A DNA stretch of 64,000 bases from Pyrenula massariospora (taxonomy: Eukaryota; Ascomycota; Eurotiomycetes; Pyrenulales; Pyrenulaceae): assembly GCA_021030905.1 (NCBI GenBank), contig JAGFMI010000002.1:2232001-2296000 (forward strand). Direction: 5' to 3'. The notes under the pieces are model-generated. The model worked only from the letters and a program-made list of their open reading frames with translations. It was not told the origin of the DNA and did not search any database. A program made the position numbers and the translations under genes. Below are positions 10,363-21,099 of this stretch, piece after piece. How positions within the stretch are numbered: position 1 is the stretch's first letter; each line of letters begins with the position of its first letter.

Positions 10363-12780
10363 TTAGAATGCTCCTGGGTATTCCTCTACGCCGTTCCACC
10401 TTCGGGCACGTGTACGTCCTCCACTCCCAGGACTCGGCGGCAGGTCCTCCTCCGCCGTGCCCCAATCACTCTCCGCAGGCCCAAGTGTCAGCTCCAGTGT
10501 CATTCCCCGGGCAAAAAATTCATGCCCAATCCAGCTCTTGGTGTATGTCTGGTTATTCAACGTAGCGCTCTGAATATAGATGTTCTGATAGCCAGCGTCA
10601 AAGTTCACAGTTCGCACAGTTGCCGTAACGTTGGTGAGCGGATTCCGAATGCTCCAGCTTTGGAAGAAGGGCGCGGTGATCAAATACACCGATTGGCCGG
10701 CTACAGGGAATAAGCCCATCATGGACAAGGCGACGAAGCTTCCACCGGCACCGCTGTCGTCGTTTCCGGGTAGACCGTCCTCGGTGTTCGAATACCGAGA
10801 TGGGATGATGAAGGTGCTGTGAAGTGTCGACGCGGAAAGACCGGGGCGACCAGCGTAGTGGTACTGAAATGGCGTGAGGAACGAAACCTCGTTTGCAAGA
10901 TCCGTCAGACCGGTCGATGGGTCATGGAGGTAGTTGAGACGAGACACAAACGAATCTGGGCCGCCAAAGAGCTCGATAAGGGTTACCATATCATGCGGGA
11001 CATAAAACTGATATTCCCAGATACTTGACTCGAACGTTTCGCGGGGATTTGATGTCAGCGAGCAGAAGGAAACCAGCGGGCTGCACTCAACAGGGTCCTG
11101 GAATCCCCACGTCTGATTCAAATATTTGGGTTGGAAGAATCCCACGAATCCGGTATCGGTTCCGTTGATGATGCTGCGTTGGTCGGCTTTGAATATATTC
11201 TGCCAATTCGCCGACCGAGCCTGGTACTTCGCCGAATCATTCTTTCCGAGCGCTTGGCCAAGCTCAGAGATGCAAAAGTCGTCGTATGAGTACTCTAACG
11301 TTCGAGAAATACTGCGGCTATTAGTCCCGAAGCCAAGATAGTCATAGTCAAGATAAGGTATATAATTCAACGCCTTCCATGACTGTAGTCCTCCTCTACC
11401 TTCGACAGACCAGTCAAGAGGCTCATCTTCGGCGTCGCGCACCACCGCTTCCCAAGCCAGATTCCAGTCAATGTCGCTGATATTCTTCAGGTAGGCATCC
11501 GCAAAGACTACGTCCGCGTTCGAGCCGCCTTGGGTGAAGCCTTTACACAGGCTCATTCGACAATCCGGCAACCACCCGAGATGCGAGTACGTGTCGAGCA
11601 AGCTTCGAAGCATGCGAGATAGACTCCCAGGATCCATGAGGGTGAGCAAAGGAAAATCGGTCCGGAAAAGATCCCATATGCAGTAGAAAGAATCATAATA
11701 CGGCTCGCTACTCTGCCACAATGGATTTTCGCCGGTTAGATCCTGCGGATTCAGCATGGTCCGATAGAGCCCACTGTAGAAGACGGTAAGCATGTCGTTA
11801 CTCACACCACCCGGTTGAACAGAAATGGCGCTGAGTTTCTCCCTCCATGCGGACTCAGCAGCGTCTCGCACGCCATTGAAGTCCCAGTCTGGGATCTCGA
11901 CCTCGGCGTTTTGACACGCTTGATCCGCGCTAATGAAGCTCATGCCCATCCTCGCGCTGAGTGTTCCATTGGCTGGATAGTCAAATTGGACATACGCGCC
12001 GGCTTGTATGTAGAAAGCATTGATTCCTCGGGTCACAAAGAGCTCTTTGGGCTGCGGTCCAGCTCGCGAGTTGACATTGATGCCAGTCTCCCGCACGGAA
12101 GCCCCCTGGAAGTCAACACAGAAATGTAAAACGAAGGATCCAGAGCCAAAACTCGGTATGAAGGTCCCATTTCCCATGATTCTTCCATTGTCGAGCACTT
12201 TCACCGACGCATTCTGACGGCTATCGTTTAAATCGGTCAAGTCCAACAACATGAGCGGGCTTGAGCTAGTCCCGTTTCCTGAACCAGTGGCAGGGAAGCT
12301 GAAATGGTAGAGTGCTGCTCTCTGTGTTGTTGTCATCTCCGCACTTATGCCATTTGCTAGACTCAGACCAAAGTACCCTGGGCTTGCCTTTACTGAACCG
12401 TTGGTCACACTGACCGCTCTCGCATTCTTCTGAAAGATACAGTTGTCCACGACATCTCCAGGACAATATTGCGGAAACAGAGGAAAATTCCCCAGGGATG
12501 GGTTTCCTCCAGTACCTGAATCATGCATAGAGCTGAAGCCCGTGACATTGCTGCTGTCGTCTGAGAAGCCTCCGGTGTTTGCACCACTGACATCGGCGAC
12601 CGCCTTGACCATACCGTAGGGGAGAGATGCTCCCGCGAATACATTACCGCCATTACCTCCTGCGCCAATCAACTGATTGACATATTGCAGTACGTCGGAA
12701 GAAGATGAATTCTGCGCAGTAACGAAGGTAATAAAGACGACAAGAAAACATAAAGACCGAAAAATGGTCGGTGGAGCCAT
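10363..12780 (-). CDS. Secreted GH92 family alpha-mannosidase
   Basis: A single uninterrupted frame of 805 residues starts at ATG 12780 with a signal peptide (hydrophobic to about residue 22, ending FVTAQ). The start of the mature protein, YVNQLIGAGGNGGNVFAGAS, is the typical GH92 N-terminal motif, followed by SLPYGMVKAV and SSMHDSGTGGNP. The catalytic (alpha/alpha)6-barrel half carries CIWDLFRTDFPLL and GNDDSGAGGSF near 671-681; the Asp residues of the NDDSGA motif fit the conserved calcium-dependent catalytic region of this family. N-glycosylation sites are numerous. GH92 enzymes are exo-acting mannosidases, usually alpha-1,2, acting on N-glycans or mannoproteins. The last 35 residues are charged and Pro-rich and not part of the fold. 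The enzyme is probably extracellular. Confidence 0.93.
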   Translation of the reverse strand: MAPPTIFRSLCFLVVFITFVTAQNSSSSDVLQYVNQLIGAGGNGGNVFAGASLPYGMVKAVADVSGANTGGFSDDSSNVTGFSSMHDSGTGGNPSLGNFPLFPQYCPGDVVDNCIFQKNARAVSVTNGSVKASPGYFGLSLANGISAEMTTTQRAALYHFSFPATGSGNGTSSSPLMLLDLTDLNDSRQNASVKVLDNGRIMGNGTFIPSFGSGSFVLHFCVDFQGASVRETGINVNSRAGPQPKELFVTRGINAFYIQAGAYVQFDYPANGTLSARMGMSFISADQACQNAEVEIPDWDFNGVRDAAESAWREKLSAISVQPGGVSNDMLTVFYSGLYRTMLNPQDLTGENPLWQSSEPYYDSFYCIWDLFRTDFPLLTLMDPGSLSRMLRSLLDTYSHLGWLPDCRMSLCKGFTQGGSNADVVFADAYLKNISDIDWNLAWEAVVRDAEDEPLDWSVEGRGGLQSWKALNYIPYLDYDYLGFGTNSRSISRTLEYSYDDFCISELGQALGKNDSAKYQARSANWQNIFKADQRSIINGTDTGFVGFFQPKYLNQTWGFQDPVECSPLVSFCSLTSNPRETFESSIWEYQFYVPHDMVTLIELFGGPDSFVSRLNYLHDPSTGLTDLANEVSFLTPFQYHYAGRPGLSASTLHSTFIIPSRYSNTEDGLPGNDDSGAGGSFVALSMMGLFPVAGQSVYLITAPFFQSWSIRNPLTNVTATVRTVNFDAGYQNIYIQSATLNNQTYTKSWIGHEFFARGMTLELTLGPAESDWGTAEEDLPPSPGSGGRTRARRWNGVEEYPGAF

Positions 12781-13282
12781 ACTAAAGCGATTGGAAGCGC
12801 TTGATACAGAAGACCTTCACTTACATCTGAGGCGCGAAACGTAAGAGGAAACATACCACAATCTACATTTTGTACCTGACCGTAGGTAGAGTTGCATCTG
12901 ACTTTCGGTGAGCGGGGTCGCGCAGGAAGCAAATTAACCTTGCAAGGAGCTTCCCTTTCCAGAATGTGGTATCAACTAAACATTTGGGGGAAGAGCTCGG
13001 ACAGAAATAGAGCTTGTGGTCTTGTTCGGGTCAGAAGGCAAGCCTTGGTAAGCTTGATCCGGATGGTTATATAATCTTTTTGGTGGGGACGACATGCTAC
13101 CAGCGGAGAAGAAATGGGTTCCTGCATTAAAAGTTTTGCCTGCGGAAACTATAATCTGCTTTATTGCGCAGAGAACCTTGGACGCGACTCTGCGCATTCT
13201 TCTTCTGTCTTGCATTATTCTAGTGTGCGATGCGACATCGACGAGGCTGTCTACGCTTGGTAGCAATTTTTGGCTATATATT
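12781..13282. other. Intergenic; GH92 promoter and 3' flank of gamma-tubulin complex gene
   Basis: About 500 bases between two minus-strand genes. Open frames here are short and lack domain content. Nothing else is seen. Confidence 0.55.
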
Positions 13283-15777
13283 CTAGGAAGCTACAATCCA
13301 ATACGCCGAGCTGGACGAAAGCTTCCAATCTAGCTTCTGCGCAAGCATTTCCCAGCCAGTGTCTTGCGTGCGACCTGCACCCCTCAAACCTGCAATCAAG
13401 AAGTTGCGATGCGTTTCAAATCTAGCTTTGATATCCAGAAATCGGCGGCTGAGCGATGACGAATTGGGAACAGAAAATGAGATGATCGCATCATCACTGT
13501 CTTCATCTGAGTCCGTTCCGCCCTTGTCCCGAGCCCTATACTTTAATTTGCTTGCTTGTGTAGAAATATTTGGGAGCACGGCATCAGAAAGTTCGATGCA
13601 CAGATCCAGGATGGCGAGCAGAGCCTCTTTCAGAGGCGCAAATTGCCCGGCCACGAGACAGTGATACTGAATATTGCTGACGAAACTTTCGTGCGCTCTA
13701 GTCATGGCATCTATGTCTGCTGCATGTTCCAAGGACTCGAGCAATCGTGCGTGCGATGAGTCGATCGCGAAGGAGGTGAAGTGGTCGTAGATCGTTCGCA
13801 CAAAAAATAGAAGATCCTGGCAGACCCGATATGCCAGGGGAGTGTTATCAATTCTAAACCTGCATCGGCGCTCGAGAACGTAGATCGCGCGTCGAATCTG
13901 CATCAGCACCGTTGCCACATCTTGATACTTGACCAAGGATGAGTCGGGGATGATGTATGCGGTCGACCTGGGCAAGGAGTAGCCGATAGCGAAACCTGCG
14001 AGGATTTGGACAGACTTGCGATGTTCTCGGATTGGCTCGTGCTGTTTAGATAACATTCGGGCATGTAGTCGGGATGGGTCAATGTAGGGTACCCCTGCGA
14101 ATACTTCACGCACGAGATCCGTTAGGAAAAAGCGGTCGGTCCAGATATTCTGACACCTGTCAACCCGCGTGAAGAGTGCAGTGTCTATGGCAGCTGTAAA
14201 GGGACCATTCTTAGCGAGATATATATCTGACAGCGCCCGAAGACTGCTTCCCAGATGATGGCCTAGATGTTCTTTGAGCAGAGCAGTCACTGCATGCAAG
14301 TGTCCGTCGATGTATCGTTCGATATCAACCTGAAAGCTTGCGGCAAAAGGCTCGAAAAAATCGTCTATTCTCGAAAGGGCGAAAGCCTCAACGATCTTGT
14401 CCTGACGGTTTTGTCCAATCTCATCGAGCATAACGGAGGTTTCGGAAACCAAACGCATCTTGTCAGCAACTGGTTCAAGAAATTTAGGAAGCTGATTGAC
14501 GGGATCTGTCAAAGATTTTCTGTTCTCAAGCCAGTCTCGTACAGGTCGGAAATACACACTGAATACCTGCATAAAAAGTCCGCAGACTTCAGAAAGCCCT
14601 TCCTTGCCAAGCAGCTGCATCTGACACACAAAACCGAACAACTTATCAAGAACCACAAGGTCTCTGTCTTGCTTGCTCCATTCCAGGAAATCTGCAATAC
14701 TCAAGAGAACTTTTGCATGGATTCTGACAGTTTCCAATACGCCAATCAGACTGACAGGTCCTTCAACTTGGCGGTTAGCAATACTGGTTTGGAGAGAAGA
14801 AACGTATTTATCGAACTGCAACAGGAAGTTGGCGATGCCAGCCTGAAAGGCTCGAAGGAATTGTACTTCTCGATCGTGTGCTACATAACGACGTACTAAG
14901 TCAAGCCTAACGATGAGGCCACTGAAATCGTCCAGGGCGAGTCGAAATGCAGTGACGGATGAGTGATTTAGCATAAATCGTTTATCCAGCTCAATTTCTC
15001 CACCAACACGCCAATATATTGAGTTCGGTAGTCCCTGAAGCGCAAACAATGTCTCTCTTATTACACTGATTTCAGGAACTGGAATGGCTTGCATGGTAGC
15101 ACTCTTCCAGAATTGTGCATCAGCAAGCGCGTCCAGCTCCGAGTCGAAGCCGTCAGTATCTGAAAGAGCCAGGTCTCTTGTGGAGGATGTAGTATCATCG
15201 GCTTCCCCGCGTTGATTCCTGGGAGAAACCGTGGGTTGATCAATGTATACATCTTCCTCGGAGCTGTATCCTTCAAATGCTACGTCTCGCCATATTGGGT
15301 CCTTGCGGTCAAACGGGTCGTCTCTGTCCAAATCAGCCCAGCGAAGTGGAGGTAATGGCTGTGCGGTCACTTCCAATACTTCCAGATCTTCAATCTTGCT
15401 ATGCTTGATCGGGTCGTCAGAAAGTTGGAGAAGGAGATCCAATACATCTGGCACCCATTTTTCTTGAAATCGCCCCAGCTCCCTTATGCGCGAGTAGAGC
15501 GCATCAGCGAGCTCATCGTTGTTCAGGACCCGAAATTTCTCTTCAAGGCCTTTCAACCGCTCTGCAACGTCGAATTGGTTCGTTCTCACGAAGTTATGGT
15601 GCTTAGTGCTTCGCGCAAAAGCATCGCGAGCTCTTCTAAGAGGTCTAGTGGGCTTCGCTCAAAAAGTCAGCGTAAGCCCGGACTCTCAGCGTACATTCTC
15701 ACATTTGGAAATTGCTCGAGGATGGAGGCGACAAGTTTGTCCGTCAGGGAGGAAACAGGAGTACTGGGAGGAGCCAT
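13283..15777 (-). CDS. Gamma-tubulin complex component, GCP5/Mod21-like (Spc97/Spc98 family)
   Basis: The main exon 15644-13283 continues upstream through a 50-nt intron (donor GTACGC at 15694, CTGAC branch site, CACTAG acceptor) to a short first exon 15777-15695 starting MAPPSTPVSSLTDKL. The total is 814 residues. The N-terminal stretch with KHHNFVRTNQFDVAERLKGL, EEKFRVLNNDELADAL and the acidic DLDRDDPFDRKDPIWRDV segment resembles GCP5-type subunits. From about residue 210 the Spc97/Spc98 (GCP) fold follows, ending in RRFLDIKARFETHRNFLIAG. Such subunits join gamma-tubulin ring complexes at spindle pole bodies and non-spindle microtubule organising sites. The first intron donor is non-canonical at +3/+4, so the exact N-terminus is less certain. 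Assignment to GCP5 rather than GCP4/6 is by general resemblance. The gene is divergent from the mannosyltransferase gene 363 bases away. Confidence 0.82.
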
Positions 15778-16140
15778 TTCCGTGGTATACGGAACGGGTT
15801 GTTCTCTTTCATGTTCGGGCTTGCGGGACAAGGTCTAGATTTTGCATGCCTGATGAGCTTGTCTTCACTCCAATAGTTTTGGCGTTTGTGATGAAGTCTT
15901 GCAGACGCGGTGACGATTGAGAGTCGCGTGTGGTGGGGGCGGCCCGGAAGCCAAAAAGCGGCGTCTGTCATTCGGCTCGGCTTTCTCTTTGGACATTTTG
16001 TTACCGGCTGCAGCAAGTCGTCGTCACCTCTCCAAGGTTTGGGCATCTCGCATTGTCCCTTCTGTTCTTTACCTTTCAAATACCTTACTCTTCTTACCCG
16101 TGCAGTCAATCAGCTGCGCAACTATGCCGACTGAAAGACC
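15778..16140. promoter_or_regulatory. Shared divergent promoter region (GCP5-like / GT15)
   Basis: The 363 bases lie between two outward-facing start codons and so must contain both promoters. The plus-strand side just before 16141 is pyrimidine-rich (about 16050-16110), typical of fungal transcription start regions. No specific operator is recognised. Confidence 0.5.
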
Positions 16141-17473
16141 ATGGCCTTAGCACGTCCTGTCCGGGCCTTGGGCCTCGCCACTTTCTGTCTCCTCATCTTC
16201 CTATGTTTTCAACTTCTCAAGAATCCGCCTCAGTTGGCGATACCGGGCGGATATGGCGAGAAGATCGAGAAGATGGACAGAGATCCATTACTAGATCGTA
16301 AGTTGTATCCCGGCTAATTTGTGCGCCAGGGGTCTAATAATGGTCTAGCAATCGGTGAACCTCCAGAACCTCTCTGGCGATCCGATAACTACGGCGCCGA
16401 CAATCCCAATTCTCCTCGTATAAACGCGACCCTCCTCTCCCTCGTCCGCAATAAGGAACTTCACGAACTTCTTCCCACAATGCGCGAGCTTGAGGATCAC
16501 TGGAATCACAAATTCAATTATCCCTGGACCTTCTTTAATGACGAACCCTTTACCGAAGAATTTAAAAAGAAGACTCAAGCCGCCACAAAAGCGCAATGCA
16601 GCTACCACGTAATTCCAACCGAACATTGGAACATGCCGTCCTGGATCTCGGAGGACCTCTACCAAGAATCGAGCCAGATCCTCAAAGAAAACCACGTCCA
16701 ATACTCCGGCCTCGTCTCCTACAACAAAATGTGCCGCTGGAACAGCGGTGTCTTTTACAGACATCCTGCCCTTGAACACACCCAGTACTACTGGCGTGTC
16801 GAGCCCAAAGTCCGCTTCTTCTGTGACATCGACTACGACGTCTTTCGGTATATGCAGGATCACAACAAAACTTACGGCTTCAACATCAACCTCTATGATT
16901 CGCCCGAATCCATCCCTTCACTTTGGCCTGAAACCATCAAGTTCCTCGCCGCACATCCAGAACACATCCACCCGAACAACGCCATGTCTTGGCTCGTGGA
17001 CAAAGATCGCCGTCCGGAACACAACAAAAAAGCCAACGGCTACAGCACGTGTCACTTTTGGAGCAATTTCGAAATCGCAGATCTCACTTTCTTCCGCAGC
17101 CAAGCGTATGAAGACTACTTCAACCACCTCGATCGTGCTGGTGGCTTTTTCTACGAGCGCTGGGGCGATGCACCAGTCCACAGTATCGCGCTCGGTCTCT
17201 TTGAAGATGCAAGCAAGATCCATTGGTAAGCCTCCTCCCCCTTGCAACGTGATCTGTCATCACACAGCTTTCCCCCTCCCCTTAGGATTGCAGCTAACTC
17301 ACACCCATCCGTACAGGTTCCGCGACATCGGCTACAACCACGTCCCCTACTTCAATTGCCCCAACTCGCCCAAATGCCGCGGCTGCACGCCCGGTAAATT
17401 CTACGCCGGCGAATCCTGGCTGCAGAAGGAAGACTGCCGGCCGAACTGGTTCAAGTACGTGGGCACTGGCTAG
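16141..17473 (+). CDS. Glycolipid/protein alpha-1,2-mannosyltransferase, KTR/KRE2 family (GT15)
   Basis: Three exons, 16141-16297, 16349-17225 and 17317-17473, encode 396 residues. Donors are GTAAGT and GTAAGC, acceptors TCTAG and TACAG. Residues 5-23 form a single signal anchor (type II Golgi topology). The luminal catalytic domain has YNKMCRWNSGVFYRHPAL, then YYWRVEPKVRFFCDIDYDVF (the metal/GDP-mannose region, about 200-219), NNAMSWLVD, and YSTCHFWSNFEIADLTFF; the Glu near residue 294 in NFEIADL matches the proposed catalytic Glu of Kre2/Mnt1. The C-terminus has the family's Cys cluster CPNSPKCRGCTPGKF. The enzyme transfers mannose from GDP-mannose onto O- and N-linked glycans in the Golgi. 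Length fits the family. It reads away from the gamma-tubulin complex gene. Confidence 0.95.
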
Positions 17474-18323
17474 TAGCGTGCTCGACGTATCTTTGTTCTC
17501 CGTTCTATTCTGGCATATGCAAAGACAAGAGCAAAAGTTGGTGTGGATGCGGAAGCTATAAGGCTCCGAAATACAGCAGCCCACGGTGCCATACGAGGTA
17601 CATTGGGCGGCGTAAATTTTTTATTACGGAATGTATACTGGATAGCGGGCCGACGAAGCGTACATGTATGGCTGGGCCGGCGTTTGCGTTCGTAGGGCGG
17701 GTACGCTCATCCGATTACGATACGATAAATAGAGAGACAGTCATCTATGCTATGGTATTGTGATCATGTATTGGCGATGGCGGGTGGAGAGGACGACGAG
17801 GAACTGAGACATGTACATATCTAATCACGTATAGCATGTTGTGATTGCATGGAAAAGATGAGATCTTGTGTTGAGCAAGCTGTCAAGATATGACTGGATT
17901 CGCACCGTCTCGTTTGGGAATCCATCTGCCTCGTTCCGAATTGCGGGTAGATTTCGTCATGTGCTTGACGTGTGGACTACGCCGTATGGTTCGCAAAGAC
18001 AGGGTAGGGCTTGAATGCGTTGGAGACAGACAAGCTCCAAGGCCGCTTCATGCGGTCACATATGCCGACCCCATCAAAGGAGAAAAATCAAGATTCTTAT
18101 TTCTACAAGAGCGGGTACGGTAGAGGAGTATCTTGAACACGCTTGAGATGACCACGGGACTTTTTCTCTCGCAAGTCTCTTCCCCACACCAAGAACGACC
18201 AATGCGCAAAATGCCTTGTCTCTCTCTCTACTTTATCTCCGCGGCCCTCTCCCTCCCCAGCTGCTTGATCTTCCACCGTCCTGAAGACGCATAAAACATG
18301 GCACTACCGCCGTCGGCGAGTCA
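17474..18323. other. Intergenic between convergent genes
   Basis: 850 bases hold the 3' flanks of the GT15 gene (left) and the COX6 gene (right). A 77-codon plus-strand frame at 17890-18123 has no recognisable domain. Nothing further is seen. Confidence 0.55.
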
Positions 18324-19241
18324 TTATGGGTTGTAGTAGGGACTGTCTGATGTTCCGGGGTACATGTCCTCTTTTAGGTTCACGCCGAGTTCCTCTCGTA
18401 GGCCTTTGAGTTCTTCTAGGTACCTGGGGTTGTTGTTAGCCGGGGGTTCTCTTGGTTCGAGAGGGGAAGAGGAGGATGTACTGTTCGTATTGGTGGTTGT
18501 TTTCGACTTTAGCTTTAATTCCCTGGGAGATTATTAGCATAGCTGGATTATTTCAAAGAATTTGGGAGAAGAGATGGACATACTTCGAATAACCTGACCG
18601 CTGTGGGAAAGTCATTTACTCTTCTTGCAGCTCTTAGAGCGGCTTCGCAGACACCGGGCGAGGGGACAAGATCGTAGGCAAAACAGTTGTTCAGGTTTCG
18701 CTGTGGGATCCACGGTCAGCGGATATCCAGTTCAAGAATTTGTTTATAAAACTTTGCCGGTCAATAGTGATGCATCGTGGTGAAAGCACAGGCATGACTC
18801 GTATATTTAGACAATAATGGAAGGCTGAGAGGCTCGGTAGGACATCCTGAAAGCCTGAAGAGCATACCTGAAGCTCGAAAACATCTTGTACGCCTTCGAA
18901 TTCTTTGATATACCTAAAAGACGCCTTGTTAGCCTTTTCCGAACATCCAATTGATGTACTCGGGGATTCCCAGCATTTTTTCAAAGCCACCAAAACACGG
19001 GCAATAAATGCTACCGCCGCACGCGCAGGCACACTGACCTGTCCGAGAACTCTTCAAATGTTTCCTCCGCGTGAGAATCACCCGAACTCCTCTGCGTCGT
19101 GGTACTGAAAGCTATGCCGGGTGACGCGGAAGCAAGGATAGGTTTTGTCCGTTTCAACGATCTGAATGTCGGTCGAATTAACGTGGAGGAAGGGGCACGA
19201 GTCGCGAGCCGGAGAATCTGTACAGCTGCCATTGCTGGCAT
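18324..19241 (-). CDS. cox6: Cytochrome c oxidase subunit 6 (COX6; mammalian COX5A)
   Basis: Five exons, 19241-19039, 18913-18868, 18700-18584, 18522-18482 and 18423-18324, encode 168 residues; two internal exons are only 46 and 41 nt. The N-terminus is an Arg/Ser-rich mitochondrial presequence ending in FSTTTQRSS. The mature protein starts HAEETFEEFSDRYIKEFEGV and continues VQDVFELQRNLNNCFAYDL, VPSPGVCEAALRAARRVNDF, PTAVRLFEGIKAKVEN and LREELGVNLKEDMYP, all diagnostic of COX5A/Cox6. This nuclear-encoded subunit sits on the matrix side of complex IV. Every junction keeps phase and has GT/AG ends with a branch-like CTAAC or CTAAT upstream. A second ATG at 19232 could also serve. The gene is divergent from the elongase gene. 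Confidence 0.95.
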
Positions 19242-19959
19242 ACGATGTCGTTCGAATGTATAGACGACTAGCGGTGGGAGGTACAGGCGATGCGGTGGCC
19301 GTAGGTACTTTTGTGAGGTCACGTTTGGGCGAGCTTGGAGCTAGCTGCCGAGTTCAGGGGAGGGAATTTGAAGGCTCCGGATTGGTCGGCGAGGTGGGGA
19401 GCTTGGTGGTGATGCGGTGACTAAGCTGTGCAGGCATAATTCCTGATGGACATGCTTTTGGCGAGAATTTTCGTCGAGCTGAAACAATGTTTTCAGCTGT
19501 CTGATCCGGAGCTTCCAACGCTACACAGACACGCTGCACCGTTTGCTCGCCGAGATTTTATTCTGGACTGTCACGGCGATTCCTGTTACTCCACTCATGC
19601 GTCGTATTTTTGCTCGTTTTCGTTCTCCGTTTAACCGGATCGGAGATTAGAGTCGCCTCGGCCTCTGAATCGGGTGCTGGCCAATGACGCCAGATCTCAC
19701 CCTCGCCGCCAGAAAAAACAGCAGCGGCCCCTTTTGCCAGATTGCGGCTGGAAACAAATTCAAACAGATCTCCAGCGCTCGCGGTTGGTGTTCGTGATCA
19801 TCCTTCTTCATCTCGAGACCCTTTTCTTGACTTCTTGTCGCTCCTTGACCCTCTCTTGTGTACATCTTTCTTTCCCTTCTATTCCGCCGCATCCCGCCGT
19901 GCGCATCTCACTCCGCGACTGTCTCACCCAATTGCGCGTCGCATTGGAAATAATTTAAA
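19242..19959. promoter_or_regulatory. Shared divergent promoter region (COX6 / elongase)
   Basis: 718 bases separate outward-facing start codons. The elongase side (about 19800-19900) is strongly C/T-rich, the usual look of fungal core promoters. No specific operator can be named. Confidence 0.5.
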
Positions 19960-21099
19960 ATGGACCAGCTGAAATCGATACCATTGCCTACGATTGACCA
20001 GCCTTTTGGCATCGAACTATGGCCTCTGTTCGTACAAGGCTGGTCGGCTATCAAAGGCTACAGCCCGACCGACTTCAAATTCACGCCCGGAAAGACCCCT
20101 ATGAGCACATGGCAAGAGACGGCAGCGGTCTTGATCTCCTATTACGTTATAATCTTCGGCGGACGAGAACTCATGAAGAATAGACAAGCATTTTCGTTAA
20201 ACGGTTTATTTATGATACACAATCTCTACCTCACTGCTATCAGCGCGGTGCTGTTGGTGCTCTTTGCAGAACAATTGATTCCCACGATCTGGCGCAACGG
20301 GGTTTTCTTTGCGATTTGCAATCACAAGGGTGGCTGGACAAAAGAATTGGTCACTTTGTACTACGTGCGTCCTCTTGATAACGCTACAGAACCCGTTTGA
20401 CTGACATCCACAGCTCAACTACATCACTAAATACATCGAGCTCATCGATACCGTCTTCCTCGTCCTCAAGAAAAAACCACTTAGTCCGTTCGCCCTCCCT
20501 ATTCTTCCACTCTTCAACTAACGCTATTCCCAGCCTTTCTCCACACCTACCACCATGGCGCGACCGCCCTCCTCTGCTACACTCAGCTCATCGGCCTCAC
20601 AGCCGTCTCCTGGGTGCCCATAACCCTGAACCTGACCGTCCACGTCGTTATGTACTGGTACTACTTCCAATCCGCGCGTGGCGTCCGTATCTGGTGGAAG
20701 AAATACATCACCATGCTCCAGATACTCCAGTTCATTGTCGACCTCGGATTCGTCTACTTTGCCAGCTGGACATACTTTACTTCTACTTACTATCCCACAC
20801 TCCCGAACATGGGCCGGTGCGCAGGAGAGGAGTTTGCTGCGTTCGCCGGGATGGGGATTCTGAGCTCGTACCTCCTGCTCTTCATTTCCTTTTATCTGGC
20901 GACGTACAAGAAGACCGGCAAAGGCGGTCGCCCGCGACGGAACACTGGAAAAGAAGCCTTGATTGACATGAAGAACCTCGAGCTCCCTGGCGCCCACCCA
21001 TCGACTTCACCGAGCAAGTCCGACGACAGTAAATCCAACGGCTCTGTCACCACCGGTCGCGCGAACGGCGGGCCGGTCACGAGATCGAGGAAAGCCTAG
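19960..21099 (+). CDS. Very-long-chain fatty acid elongase (ELO family)
   Basis: Three exons, 19960-20364, 20414-20483 and 20534-21099, encode 346 residues. Intron 1 (49 nt) joins TLYY to [10 protein letters not shown]; intron 2 (50 nt) joins KKKPL to TFLHTYHH. The family signature [18 protein letters not shown] is followed directly by the histidine box HTYHH at about 162-166, then [12 protein letters not shown]. Seven or so hydrophobic segments cover residues 60-310, and the C-terminus is a basic cytosolic tail. ELO proteins are ER condensing enzymes that add malonyl-CoA-derived C2 units to acyl-CoA, supplying sphingolipid acyl chains. The sequence looks closer to the Elo2/Elo3 branch by its long N-terminus, but the branch is not secure. 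Confidence 0.95.

Noticed and set aside
14267-14899. A 210-codon plus-strand frame inside the gamma-tubulin complex gene
   Set aside because: It is antisense to a well-supported coding exon and has no family resemblance.
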